From Acidiflorens sp963841945 (lineage in GTDB: Bacteria; Acidobacteriota; Terriglobia; Terriglobales; Acidobacteriaceae), in assembly GCA_963841945.1 (NCBI GenBank), contig CAWJFC010000006.1, forward strand, positions 62,001 to 126,000: a DNA stretch of 64,000 bases. The letters are read 5' to 3'. The translations under genes and the position numbers were made by a program. Position 1 is the first letter of the stretch. Every line of letters starts with the position of its first letter. A model generated the notes under the pieces. That model ran no database searches, was not told where the DNA came from, and saw only the letters and a program-made list of their open reading frames with translations. This document shows, one piece after another, positions 26,256 through 33,885 of the stretch.

Positions 26256-26927
26256 TTACTCGTTCGAGAGCGCCCAGCCTTTGACGTCCTTCACCAGCAT
26301 CACGGTAACTTTGACCGGCGCCCCGTGATAGAAGTTCGCTCCGTACTTATCGATCAGTGTCGAGCGATCCCAGGTATTAAACGCCTTAACCGCCGGACCT
26401 GCGGCATCGAACAAATCTCCACCCTTGGTCGTCTCCCATTTCCAGGTGTATTCGACCGTCGCTTTCGACGGGCTCAACATCGTGATCGTCCCGACCGACC
26501 CGAGTTTCCGCTCCGCCAGCGGCACCGTATACTCTTCGTTATTGTCTTTGTCTTTTTCTTTCTTCACGCCCGGAATGCTGTTTAACCACTCTTCACCCTT
26601 TGACGTTAACGAAACAGGCGTTTTGTATTTCACGTCTTTGCCGATCTTGAGATAACCTTCCTTTTCCAGCAGGCGATACTGCGGATCATGCGGCCGCTGA
26701 TCTACTGAAGTAGCCAGAATGCCGGTCCCAAACTTCAGCGTGACCGGACCAAGAGACTCGATGTTGGATTGAATCACCGGGGTCGCCTCAGCGGTGGTCA
26801 GGACTCTTCGGCTTTCCATCACGAAATAGAGAGACACGCCGGCGATCGCCACAATCAAGCTGACGATCAGCAGCAGCGGAACAATCGATGAGGTTTTCTT
26901 TTCTAACTCAAGTTCCTGCTCGAACAT
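26256..26927 (-). CDS. membrane-anchored hypothetical protein
   Basis: 223 residues. A single transmembrane helix near residues 17-37 (VPLLLIVSLIVAIAGVSLYFV) is preceded by a short acidic N-terminus (MFEQELELEKK), so the C-terminal domain should be on the outer side. The remainder is a charged soluble domain with no known motif (TPVSLTSKGEEWLNS, NNEEYTVPLAERKLG). It looks like a small scaffold or sensor-like anchor. It is alone, convergent with the gene at 24488. Confidence 0.7.
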   Translation of the reverse strand: MFEQELELEKKTSSIVPLLLIVSLIVAIAGVSLYFVMESRRVLTTAEATPVIQSNIESLGPVTLKFGTGILATSVDQRPHDPQYRLLEKEGYLKIGKDVKYKTPVSLTSKGEEWLNSIPGVKKEKDKDNNEEYTVPLAERKLGSVGTITMLSPSKATVEYTWKWETTKGGDLFDAAGPAVKAFNTWDRSTLIDKYGANFYHGAPVKVTVMLVKDVKGWALSNE

Positions 26928-27281
26928 GGCATCCTCCAGGGAGTGGCCCTACCGAAACGCGATGGCCAAACTGCAACTTAATTTTGCGCCCCGGACTGCC
27001 CTGGCCCTGTGACGTAGCTCACACAATGGTGTGGAGACAGTCACCCCGCGCAAAAATAGCCCGCCTACCGGCTGCATCGAATCCGCAATCCATTGCAGTC
27101 ATCCCTAAAGCAGGACACGACAAAAGACCTGTAACTTGTCGCTTTTATGGATCTTACCTCTCATGCCCCATTGGAAATTGAATTGCTTTGTGCGGATAGG
27201 GCGCGTGTGCCCTTTACGTTCAGATGTAGTGCAAGACGTAGTGCAAAATGATGAACCTCACAAAATGACGGACTTTGCAAA
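26928..27281. other. intergenic region
   Basis: No gene supported. Near its right end are four close copies of a short CAAAATGA-type word (about 27242-27308), which is only a minor direct repeat. No terminator or RNA structure was recognised. Confidence 0.45.
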
Positions 27282-27803
27282 ATGAGGCACCTCGCCCGCC
27301 AAATGACGAAGACCCAAAGATCGGATTCGCAGCGCCTGCCCATTTTGTTCACGCCGTCCTGCAGATTTGGCGGACTCTTGATCGCTTGCCTGCTGGGCTG
27401 GTGTCTGGCGGCATGGTCGATCCCCGAGGTCTCTCTCATCGGCCCCACTCGCACCCCTCTCGCCCAATCCGAGAACCGCCTGCGTCGCGTGCCCGCCCAC
27501 ATTTCCGAATTCAATCCCGTATCGGAGCCGTTGGCGCTGCCAAAATGTGGAAGCGTCCGTCCCCCGGAAGCGCTGCTCACTCCCGATCCGCTCCTGCCCG
27601 CCGAGGACGACGATGTTCCCGTGCGCGTCAGCTTTATCGTCGGCTCCGATGGCCATGTGCATAGCGCGTTCGTTCTGAATGGCGCCGGGCCCGGCGAAGA
27701 CCAGGCCGTGCTGCGCGCCGTGCGTCTGTGGCGCTATCGTCCCGCTCTCTGCAATGGCGTTCCCACGGATTCGGAAGCGCGCGTGCGTTTCATGATCCGC
27801 TGA
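27282..27803 (+). CDS. TonB C-terminal-like energy transducer protein
   Basis: 173 residues. A hydrophobic segment near 28-45 (GGLLIACLLGWCLAAW) anchors the protein, and the last 60 residues are a TonB C-terminal domain (VRVSFIVGSDGHVHSAFVLNG, AVLRAVRLWRYRPALCNGVP). Such domains contact outer-membrane receptors. The linker is much shorter than in classical TonB and lacks Pro-Lys repeats. An in-frame ATG at 27303 could be the true start; neither has a clear binding site. Partner ExbB/ExbD genes are not in the window. Confidence 0.72.
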   Translation: MRHLARQMTKTQRSDSQRLPILFTPSCRFGGLLIACLLGWCLAAWSIPEVSLIGPTRTPLAQSENRLRRVPAHISEFNPVSEPLALPKCGSVRPPEALLTPDPLLPAEDDDVPVRVSFIVGSDGHVHSAFVLNGAGPGEDQAVLRAVRLWRYRPALCNGVPTDSEARVRFMIR

Positions 27804-27821
27804 GCCACAAATTCTCCTACA

Positions 27822-28619
27822 ATGTCATCGATGAGTTCAGGCAGTCGCCCGCATGGGCGCGCCAGTTCAAACTCACCCGGAGCCTCGAAAAGCAAAAACG
27901 AAAAAGAGACGAAAAGAGAGCCGCAAAGAAAGACGCAAAGAAAGACGAAAAGAAATATGCCTGCAATCCTATTATCTGATGCCTGGGACGTCTGGTTACG
28001 TAGAAACGCCAGACTAGTCCACGGACGGGAAGGGCACGAGTTCTACTCGTGCCGTCACCAACGCCCAATTGGAAGCGGCTTCCAGCCGCTGGGGCGATGC
28101 CGCGGCGCAAGTCGAATCCTTCCCCAATTCGCCAGGGCTTTGGCCCTCCTGTTCGCCGTCACCTTCATCTTGGCGAATTTGACCCTCTCGCTGCGCGCCC
28201 AGGATGATGATGGCCCAACCTCGTCCGTCAAAGTCATCGTCGTCCGCGATACCGATGGTAAGCCGGTCAAATATGCGCAGGTCGTCCTCCATCCAGTGAA
28301 TCGCAAGGGCAAGAGTCAGGGCGAGCTGGACCTGAAGACCGATGCCGACGGCCGTACGAGTCTCGATGGCGTTCCCTTCGGCAAGCTCGAGATCCAGGTC
28401 ATCGCCAAAGGCTTTCAGACTTTTGGCGAGGAATATGAAATAAAGCAGCCGGCGCTCGAGATTACCGTGAAGCTCAAGCATCCAACCGGCCAGTATTCGA
28501 CGTACGAGAATCATGATGGCAAGAATGACGACGGCAAGAGTAACGACGGCAAGAGTAACGACGGCAAGAGTAACGACGGCAAGAGTAACGACCAGGCGCC
28601 TCCGCAGAAACCCCAATAA
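27822..28619 (+). CDS. exported carboxypeptidase-regulatory-like protein with DGKSN repeats
   Basis: 265 residues as read, but the start is doubtful. A signal-like segment (ALALLFAVTFILANLTLSLRAQ) sits at about 105-127, so the true start is probably ATG 27957 or later. After it comes a beta-sandwich carboxypeptidase-regulatory-like domain (VKVIVVRDTDGKPVKYAQVVL ... TDADGRTSLDGVPFGKLEIQV). The C-terminus holds five 15-nt tandem units that encode DGKSN. Between about 27960 and 28100 the frame runs through a two-hairpin intergenic repeat, so part of the N-terminus is repeat-derived. The domain type suggests an exported surface or binding role, not a peptidase. Confidence 0.6.
   Translation: MSSMSSGSRPHGRASSNSPGASKSKNEKETKREPQRKTQRKTKRNMPAILLSDAWDVWLRRNARLVHGREGHEFYSCRHQRPIGSGFQPLGRCRGASRILPQFARALALLFAVTFILANLTLSLRAQDDDGPTSSVKVIVVRDTDGKPVKYAQVVLHPVNRKGKSQGELDLKTDADGRTSLDGVPFGKLEIQVIAKGFQTFGEEYEIKQPALEITVKLKHPTGQYSTYENHDGKNDDGKSNDGKSNDGKSNDGKSNDQAPPQKPQ
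28027..28094. repeat. two-hairpin repeat, family R1, copy 1
   Basis: GGCACGAGT / ACTCGTGCC stem (28033-28053) followed by AGCGGCT / AGCCGCT (28074-28090), preceded by GGGAA. The same layout with different stems occurs at 29828-29893, 48645-48722 and 59142-59207. This copy lies inside the open frame of the gene at 27822. Confidence 0.8.
28515..28589 (+). repeat. 15-bp tandem repeat, five units
   Basis: Five units of GACGGCAAGAGTAAC (the first diverged: GATGGCAAGAATGAC) at 28515, 28530, 28545, 28560 and 28575. The last four units are identical, so copy number is probably variable between strains. Codes for DGKSN. Confidence 0.9.
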
Positions 28620-28635
28620 GGCGGCAAGCGGGAAC

Positions 28636-28644
28636 TGGTAAAAT
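28636..28644 (+). promoter_or_regulatory. putative extended -10 promoter before the STAS gene
   Basis: TGGTAAAAT followed by CCGCG lies 33 nt before the ATG at 28677. The same nine bases followed by CCGC occur before dapF (43305), and the same nine alone before the antitoxin (3396). No obvious -35. Confidence 0.4.
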
Positions 28645-28676
28645 CCGCGGCAAGCAGCTGAACCGGAAAGGTTGGG

Positions 28677-29039
28677 ATGGCAGTGCAAGAACTGACAGTC
28701 GAGCGCTATGAAGGCGTGGCCGATGACCAGCGGATCCTGCTGCTGAAGGGACCGATCACCATCGAGACAACTCCGATGTTCGAGCGCGCCGTGCGCAATG
28801 AACGCGCCGACACGATGATTCTCGATTTCTCCGACGTCCCCTACATCGATTCCGTAGGCCTCGGGTCGCTCGTCTCGACGTACGTGTCGCATCAAAAGAC
28901 CGGCCGGTGTCTCGTTCTCACGGGAGTGAAGCCGAGGGTCGTGAAAATTCTGGAAATCACAAAAGTAAAAGACCTGTTCGTAACCTTCGCCACCACCTGG
29001 GAAGCCGTCGAAGCCCTCGCCAATACCGGCACGGCGTAA
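28677..29039 (+). CDS. STAS-domain anti-sigma factor antagonist
   Basis: 120 residues, a complete STAS domain. The signature VPYIDSVGLGSLVSTYV includes the Ser (in DSVG) that an anti-sigma kinase would phosphorylate, so the protein is probably a switch of the partner-switching type. No RsbW/SpoIIAB-like kinase or sigma factor is near. It has its own promoter-like element. A separate start ATG at 28677 is well placed after GGTTGGG. Confidence 0.88.
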   Translation: MAVQELTVERYEGVADDQRILLLKGPITIETTPMFERAVRNERADTMILDFSDVPYIDSVGLGSLVSTYVSHQKTGRCLVLTGVKPRVVKILEITKVKDLFVTFATTWEAVEALANTGTA

Positions 29040-29068
29040 GAAATTGAGACGAGTTAGAGACTACGGGT

Positions 29069-29404
29069 ATGGGTCACAAAACACGCATCATGTATCTTGA
29101 ACGCAAAGCGGGTAACCTCACGGGCCCCGCTAGAATTGGCCGCGTAACATACTCAAAAACCGGCGCCACGATTTACTACGCGGGAAGGGAATTCAGAAGT
29201 TTGAAAGGCGCGGGCTTCAAAGCAAACTACTACGACATAAGCAATGGCGAAGAGTACTGGATTTCTGGCCCGAAGAAGAATGGCAGTGATGCCCTGTACG
29301 CCACGAACATCCCAACGGAAATTGACAGCGATGTTCGCGAAGAGTACTGGTCTCGAATAAGGAAGCGAGCCGGAAAGCAACTCGGGAAGCAACCATCCAT
29401 CTGA
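29069..29404 (+). CDS. small conserved protein (family often misannotated as DXP synthase)
   Basis: 111 residues. The N-terminal block GHKTRIMYLERKAG and the blocks YSKTGATIYYAGREFRSLKG, GFKANYYD and GEEYWISGPKK belong to a short conserved family. I recall such proteins carrying the name 1-deoxy-D-xylulose-5-phosphate synthase in public databases, but at this length it cannot be that enzyme and lacks thiamine diphosphate motifs. True function unknown. It follows the STAS gene at 29 nt on the same strand. Confidence 0.75.
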   Translation: MGHKTRIMYLERKAGNLTGPARIGRVTYSKTGATIYYAGREFRSLKGAGFKANYYDISNGEEYWISGPKKNGSDALYATNIPTEIDSDVREEYWSRIRKRAGKQLGKQPSI

Positions 29405-29542
29405 TGTTTCGCTAACGCTTCCTGCTTCCACCCGGGCGCTCCTGCCTCAATCTGCTTTCTTCTATCCATCCACACCCACAGTTCACGGACGGTTCCTCCA
29501 CCGCCGATCTATATGGAAGAATCGCGTTCAGGTCAAAAGCCC

Positions 29543-29773
29543 ATGCGGAGAACCATTGACATCGACGATGCCTTGCTCGGCAAAGCGATGCGCCTCGCGG
29601 GGACGGCTACGAAGAAAGCGACTGTCGAAGCCGCCCTGCGCTTGCTCCTCCAGACGCGCTCGCAGGCCGGTATGCGGACGTTGCGAGGCAAGGTGAAGTG
29701 GGAAGGAAATCTCGAGGAGTCCCGTCGCGGCCGCAACTCCGGGCGATCGAACGGCTGGCAGCGTCAACGGTGA
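29543..29773 (+). CDS. vapB: solitary VapB-type antitoxin
   Basis: 76 residues from ATG 29543 (a start at 29513 adds ten). The N-terminal ribbon-helix-helix (MRRTIDIDDALLGKAM) and ATKKATVEAALRLLLQ match VapB antitoxins, and GKVKWEGNLEE is the usual toxin-contacting end. After about residue 68 the sequence departs from the family (NSGRSNGWQRQR). No VapC frame follows; only repeats and non-coding sequence do. It is most likely an orphan left by loss of its toxin, or it could repress other promoters. Confidence 0.75.
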   Translation: MRRTIDIDDALLGKAMRLAGTATKKATVEAALRLLLQTRSQAGMRTLRGKVKWEGNLEESRRGRNSGRSNGWQRQR

Positions 29774-29827
29774 GGTTCGAGTCCGTCGACCTCCGCGCCG
29801 CCTCTTGACCGTTTCACGAACAGGTTT

Positions 29828-29893
29828 TGGGAAGGGCACGGCTTCAGCCGTGCCGTTGTGCAGCCGCTAAAGATAGGGGCTTTAGCCCCTGAG
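29828..29893. repeat. two-hairpin repeat, family R1, copy 2
   Basis: GGCACGGCT / AGCCGTGCC (29835-29854) and AGGGGCT / AGCCCCT (29875-29890) with GGGAA before the first. The stem sequences differ from other copies at paired positions. Confidence 0.75.
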
Positions 29894-30030
29894 GGCGCGA
29901 TCCTCCACACCGCAAACAACCTGGGTTTTGGCGTGCTCGGGTGGACTCCGGTGAACCCCGGATTGCGGTCGTCGGGTGTAATCAGTCCCTCGCCGCACTC
30001 GCAGGTGACGTTGGTGTTGACTGTAGTGGA

Positions 30031-30052
30031 GGGCGGACACTCCTGTCCGCCC
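30031..30052. repeat. isolated hairpin
   Basis: GGGCGGACA / TGTCCGCCC with a CTCC loop. No T-run follows, so it is not a simple terminator. Confidence 0.6.
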
Positions 30053-30182
30053 TTATTGCTGGTGGCGTCGCGCTTGTTTCGGGGTTATTGGTCTCGCTGG
30101 GCCCCCCAGGTCCCGTTCGTTTCGAGACCTGGGTTTCTACTGCCGCGTCGGTCCAGAGATTCTGCCCCAATGCGCCCCAATT

Positions 30183-30538
30183 TCCTCCCAAATCTCGCCC
30201 CCCATGCACACCCTGTCAACTTGACAAAATCCGGCCGCAGAAGTCCCATAAATCGCCCAAAGCGAAACCAACCAGAATAACTAACTCTTTTACTGCCGGA
30301 TACTTCACTGTAACTCCTTCATTCCAAAACCGCGAATCACCTATCCGAGCTAACCCCAGCATGCTCCCAGGTTTAGTAAGGCTCAAGGCAGCCCAACCCA
30401 TAACCAGACAGTAAACATCCGACACAACGAAAATCACCAATTGGGTCTGTTTCACGACACCTCGGAAACCAACTTTATTTTATTCGCACTCTCTTCGCCG
30501 CCAGTCAGATAGTTATCATTACAATAATGTACGTACAA
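30183..30538 (-). repeat. long diverged repeat, copy A
   Basis: About 330 bp that aligns with the reverse complement of 47942-48285. Landmarks in both: the palindrome TGTCAACTTGACA (30214-30226), then AAAATCCG and CCGCAGAA, TAACTC, GATACTTC, GCTAACCCCAGCAT, ATAACCAG, AGTAAACATCC, CAACTTTATTTT, and the palindrome TGTACGTACA (30528-30537) at the other end. By eye about two thirds of positions match. It carries the minus-strand frame 30216-30455. Confidence 0.85.
30216..30455 (-). CDS. possible small membrane protein (ORF of repeat copy A)
   Basis: 79 residues from GTG 30455, with GAGG 4 nt upstream. Two hydrophobic stretches (LVIFVVSDVYCLVMGWAALSL and ELVILVGFALGDLW) suggest a small membrane protein. 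I know of no family. The diverged copy B keeps matching peptides (DVY.LVMGWA, MLGLARI, FCGRILSS and the stop), but is broken by two stops and a shift. Conservation of the frame may be coincidental to a conserved non-coding element, so this is tentative. Confidence 0.35.
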   Translation of the reverse strand: MKQTQLVIFVVSDVYCLVMGWAALSLTKPGSMLGLARIGDSRFWNEGVTVKYPAVKELVILVGFALGDLWDFCGRILSS

Positions 30539-30763
30539 TATAAAACCAGGAACCAACCCGATTCCCGCCCACAAAAAACAAGTCCGTATCTCACAAATCC
30601 CTTGACTTAAGCAACCACCCCCTCCAAGAATTGAATTGATAGAAGAAGCGAGAAGCAGCAGTACCAGCAACGGCCGTCGATCCCCGTTCGCCCAGGCGAA
30701 AAAAGAAGGTTCTTGTGAAAACAATGCCGTTCGAATAGAGAGCCCTTTTTGCCAGGCATTAGG

Positions 30764-30800
30764 TTTTCTCAGTGTCTCCGTGCCTCCGTGGTAGAAGTGG
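30764..30800. repeat. CACGGAGGCACGG-type interspersed repeat
   Basis: The minus strand reads CCACGGAGGCACGGAGACAC, a purine-rich word of the type found between genes of many environmental bacteria. Related words (ACCACNAAGGACNCTAAGG) are at 50987 and 62209. Confidence 0.55.
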
Positions 30801-31019
30801 GTCATGCAAAACCAGCCCCTAACTCCCACGCGCTCAAGACTTTGCCCGTAAGTCTTTATTTCGCTATACTTTGCAAAGACAAAATGGCGAGATTGCGGAA
30901 AATCAAGCTTAACTACAACTCAGCAAAAGAGTTGCAAGAACTAAGTTCAAGTCCATAGGTTGGAATACTTTGCGAGGCAACTTATGCTAAGTGAATGATT
31001 CCAATAGACCGGCACGGCA

Positions 31020-31042
31020 GGGGGGGAGGGGGGGAGTGGGGG
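31020..31042 (+). other. G-rich run, possible G-quadruplex
   Basis: G7, A, G7, AGT, G5 on the plus strand. Three runs, two of them long enough to be divided, could supply four G-tracts. It lies about 107 nt past the 3' end of the guaA transcript, so the RNA would be C-rich there; any G-quadruplex would be on the antisense strand. Confidence 0.6.
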
Positions 31043-31080
31043 AGAGTATTCGAAGGTGAACCGGCAAAGAAATAGCTCGA

Positions 31081-31143
31081 GAACTAAAAACTGGGAACTA
31101 GGAACTGAGAACTAGCAACTAAGAACTAGCAACTAAGAACCAG
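31081..31143. repeat. short tandem repeat next to guaA
   Basis: Imperfect copies of GAACTA/GAACTR words (GAACTA, GAACTAG, GAACTGA, GCAACTAA and so on) fill 31081-31143 and stop 5 nt before the guaA stop codon. Confidence 0.75.
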
Positions 31144-31148
31144 ACTGC

Positions 31149-32729
31149 TCACTCCCACTCAATCGTTCCCGGCGGTTTAGAAGTAATGTCGTAGACCACC
31201 CGGTTCACTCCGCGCACCTCATTCACAATGCGATTCGAGATCGTCTTCAAAACCTCATACGGCAGCGGAACCCAATCCGCTGTCATGCCATCCTCGGAAT
31301 GCACCGCCCGAACCGCGCAGGTATAAGCGTAAGTGCGCTGATCACCCATGACGCCGACCGACATCACCGGCAGCAGCACCGCAAACGACTGCCAGATTTT
31401 CTGATAAAGCCCGGCGCGCTTGATCTCAGTAACGACGACGTCATCGCATTCACGCAACAAATCGGCGCGTTCTTTAGTGACTTCGCCAAGAATGCGCACC
31501 GCAAGTCCAGGTCCCGGAAACGGCTGCCGTTGCAAAAGATCTTCGGGCAAACCCAGATCACGCCCGATGCGACGGACTTCATCTTTGAAAAGATCTTTGA
31601 GCGGTTCAATCAGCTTGAGCTTCATCTTGTCGGGCAGTCCACCGACATTGTGGTGCGACTTGATCACTTCCGACGGCCCGCGCACCGAACGCGATTCGAT
31701 GACATCGGGATACAGCGTCCCCTGCACCAGCCAGTCCACATGGCCTTCCGTCTGTTCAATCCGGTGTGCCTCGTCGTCGAAGACCTCGATAAATTCGTTG
31801 CCGATAATCTTGCGCTTCGTCTCCGGATCGCTGACGCCGGCAAGCTTGGTCATGAAGCGATCGGTTGCATCTACCGCAACCAGATGCAGTCCAAGTTTGT
31901 CGCGCAGGTTCTGCTGCACCTTCTCAAATTCGTTCTTGCGCAGCACGCCGTTATTCACGAAAACGCAAGTGAGTCTCGATTTTCCCGAGGTATCGCGCAT
32001 CGCGCGATCCACCAGCACCGCCGCGACCGATGAATCCACTCCGCCCGAAAGCGCGCAAATCGCCCGCCCATCACCCACCTGCGCCTTCACCTGCGCGATT
32101 GTGGCGTCGATAAAATGTTGTCCCGTCCAGTTCGGCGCGGCGCCACAGATGTTTAATGCAAAATTGCGCAAGATATCCGTGCCGAGCGGAGTGTGATGGA
32201 CCTCGGGATGAAACTGCACCGCCCACATCCTGCGCTCGGGATTCTCAATCGCAGCGACCGCGTGCGGAGTCTTTGCAGTGAGACGGAATCCGGGGGGAAG
32301 TTCTTCGGCCGAGTCGCCATGCGACATCCACACCGCGAGCAATTTCGGCAGCCCCTGAAACAGCTGCGAATCCCCGACCTGAAGTTCAACCTTGGCATGA
32401 CCATACTCCCGCTTGGCCGCCGGAGTCACTTTGCCGCCGAGTGCATAGACCATGAACTGCAGCCCATAGCAAATGCCAAGCACGGGCACGCCCAGCTCAA
32501 ACACTCTCTTGTCGGCGTGCGGTGCCCCCTTGTCATAAACCGACGAGGGTCCGCCGGAGAGCACGATGCCGACAGGCGAGTAGCTGCGGATCTCGTCCAG
32601 GCTCGCATTAAACGGGAGGACGACGGAAAACACTTTATTTTCGCGGATGCGGCGCGCAATCAGCTGCGAATACTGCGCCCCGAAGTCGAGGACAACGATG
32701 GCCTGGTTAAGGCTGGATTGGGTTTCCAC
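31149..32729 (-). CDS. guaA: GMP synthase (glutamine-hydrolysing)
   Basis: Converts XMP to GMP with glutamine and ATP. 526 residues, the normal length. The class I glutamine amidotransferase domain has VVLDFGAQYSQLIARRIRE, the catalytic Cys in GICYGLQ (about 86) and His/Glu in FHPEVHHT. The ATP-pyrophosphatase domain has the PP-loop ALSGGVDSSVAAVLV (about 225-240), and the C-terminal dimerisation domain ends GVNRVVYDITSKPPGTIEWE. No guanine riboswitch was recognised upstream. Tandem repeat sequence begins just 3' of its stop. Confidence 0.97.
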   Translation of the reverse strand: METQSSLNQAIVVLDFGAQYSQLIARRIRENKVFSVVLPFNASLDEIRSYSPVGIVLSGGPSSVYDKGAPHADKRVFELGVPVLGICYGLQFMVYALGGKVTPAAKREYGHAKVELQVGDSQLFQGLPKLLAVWMSHGDSAEELPPGFRLTAKTPHAVAAIENPERRMWAVQFHPEVHHTPLGTDILRNFALNICGAAPNWTGQHFIDATIAQVKAQVGDGRAICALSGGVDSSVAAVLVDRAMRDTSGKSRLTCVFVNNGVLRKNEFEKVQQNLRDKLGLHLVAVDATDRFMTKLAGVSDPETKRKIIGNEFIEVFDDEAHRIEQTEGHVDWLVQGTLYPDVIESRSVRGPSEVIKSHHNVGGLPDKMKLKLIEPLKDLFKDEVRRIGRDLGLPEDLLQRQPFPGPGLAVRILGEVTKERADLLRECDDVVVTEIKRAGLYQKIWQSFAVLLPVMSVGVMGDQRTYAYTCAVRAVHSEDGMTADWVPLPYEVLKTISNRIVNEVRGVNRVVYDITSKPPGTIEWE

Positions 32730-32848
32730 GGATGAGTTTCTCAGATTGGCAAGTCAGTGTAAAGGAGAATGCATTTCTGAGCTAGTGCTGCAGCGCGAAC
32801 TCGGTAGACCTCGGCAACATCGCGCGCCCAAGCCTTCAGAGTCGCGGG

Positions 32849-33706
32849 TTACTTCACTTCAAAAGCGCGGGGATCGATGGCTTGGTTGTTCAGGATGTCG
32901 GTGGCCCGCACCTCCCACTCCACCGTCTTCGTAAAGCCATTGCTCAACTCTGCGGTATAGCGCAAGTCGTAGTGCGTTGGGAGTGTCAGCCCATCGAGAG
33001 TCTGGAAATCCGAAAATCGCTCCTCCAGCGAGTATCGGGTTTCTTGCTGTTGCGTTGATGATTTGTCGCCGTGTAATCCAATCGATGAAGAGATCGTTGC
33101 CCGATAGGTGCTCAGGACATGCCGATAGGTCTGCGGGTCGAAGTACAACATAACGTCGAGATCCGTATGTTTCTTCGGCTGATAGCGAATGGCAATCAGG
33201 TCGTGTCCATCGACTTTCTTCACTCCTTCCGAGCGGATGGTTGCCTTCCGCGCATCGAGATCTAGGAGCGGCCATCCCGAAGACCAGACTCCGCCCAGTA
33301 AATCCTCGCGCAACAGAACATCTTCATCGAGAACAAATATGCCGAATTCCGAGCGATGTTTGTCGGGATAGGTGCCGGCGACGCTCGTTTTGTTGCCGTC
33401 ACAGATGAACTGTTCACCCAGGAATCCGTTTGCGTTTATTTTGAAGAGGAAGTCGGATTTTGATCCCTCTGAAGCCAGCTGAAATTTGCCGTCAGCCGCG
33501 CCAGTTCCACCTACCAGGACACGGTAGGTCGCTCCACCGACCACCGCTCGCGATCTCAGGTTTTTCCGCGCTTGTGCAGAACCGATCGACTCAAGATGTT
33601 TGGCAATCACCTCTTCAGGCTTGACATCCGCGGCCCAGAGCAGGGAACTTGTCAGAACAAGACAAACGGCCGTTTTCAATTGCGCGCGCAGGGCGGGTGA
33701 TTGCAT
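32849..33706 (-). CDS. exported LolA-like hypothetical protein
   Basis: 285 residues with a signal peptide (TAVCLVLTSSLLWA). The mature part resembles the half-barrel of the LolA/LolB-type outer-membrane lipoprotein-sorting superfamily: VIAKHLESIGSAQARKNLRSR near the start is the typical opening helix, followed by beta strands such as LIAIRYQPKKHTDLDVMLYFDP. These proteins carry lipids or lipoproteins across the periplasm, but this assignment is by fold resemblance only. It stands between guaA and leuS on the same strand. Confidence 0.68.
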   Translation of the reverse strand: MQSPALRAQLKTAVCLVLTSSLLWAADVKPEEVIAKHLESIGSAQARKNLRSRAVVGGATYRVLVGGTGAADGKFQLASEGSKSDFLFKINANGFLGEQFICDGNKTSVAGTYPDKHRSEFGIFVLDEDVLLREDLLGGVWSSGWPLLDLDARKATIRSEGVKKVDGHDLIAIRYQPKKHTDLDVMLYFDPQTYRHVLSTYRATISSSIGLHGDKSSTQQQETRYSLEERFSDFQTLDGLTLPTHYDLRYTAELSNGFTKTVEWEVRATDILNNQAIDPRAFEVK

Positions 33707-33885
33707 GGTCCTGTCCTCTCAAAAACAACCGGGAAGTCTAGTCTTAATGTGCGACCGAGTAAATGGTTAAGTGAAGAGTAATTTACTAGCAGATCGGAGG
33801 TGAACACGGAGCCTGCCGCTTCCGCCCTGGGTGAGGGAAGAAACTGATGAAGTTCTCCGAACTCCCTTTGTTTGTGATGCGGTAG

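Larger units (their letters stand above)
29774..31148. other. repeat-rich, relatively AT-rich intergenic island
   Basis: Between the solitary VapB and GuaA there is no well-supported gene. The island contains an R1 two-hairpin repeat, a GGGCGGACA / TGTCCGCCC hairpin, copy A of the long duplicated element, a CACGGAGG-type repeat, a G-rich run and a short tandem repeat; each is listed separately. The part from 30200 on is clearly less GC-rich than the neighbouring genes. Confidence 0.7.

Noticed and set aside
28501..28610. CRISPR-like array
   Set aside because: The 15-bp units are contiguous, have no spacers and code for DGKSN; this is a coding tandem repeat.
29770..29800. tRNA-like T-arm (GGTTCGAGTCC) after the VapB gene
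   Set aside because: No anticodon or acceptor stem can be built around it; it is a single chance word.
29858..30414. Plus-strand frames in the 30-kb island
   Set aside because: They run through hairpins and the long repeat, with no codon or family support.
31149..32849. Guanine riboswitch before guaA
   Set aside because: The 120-nt upstream gap lacks the conserved purine-aptamer loops.
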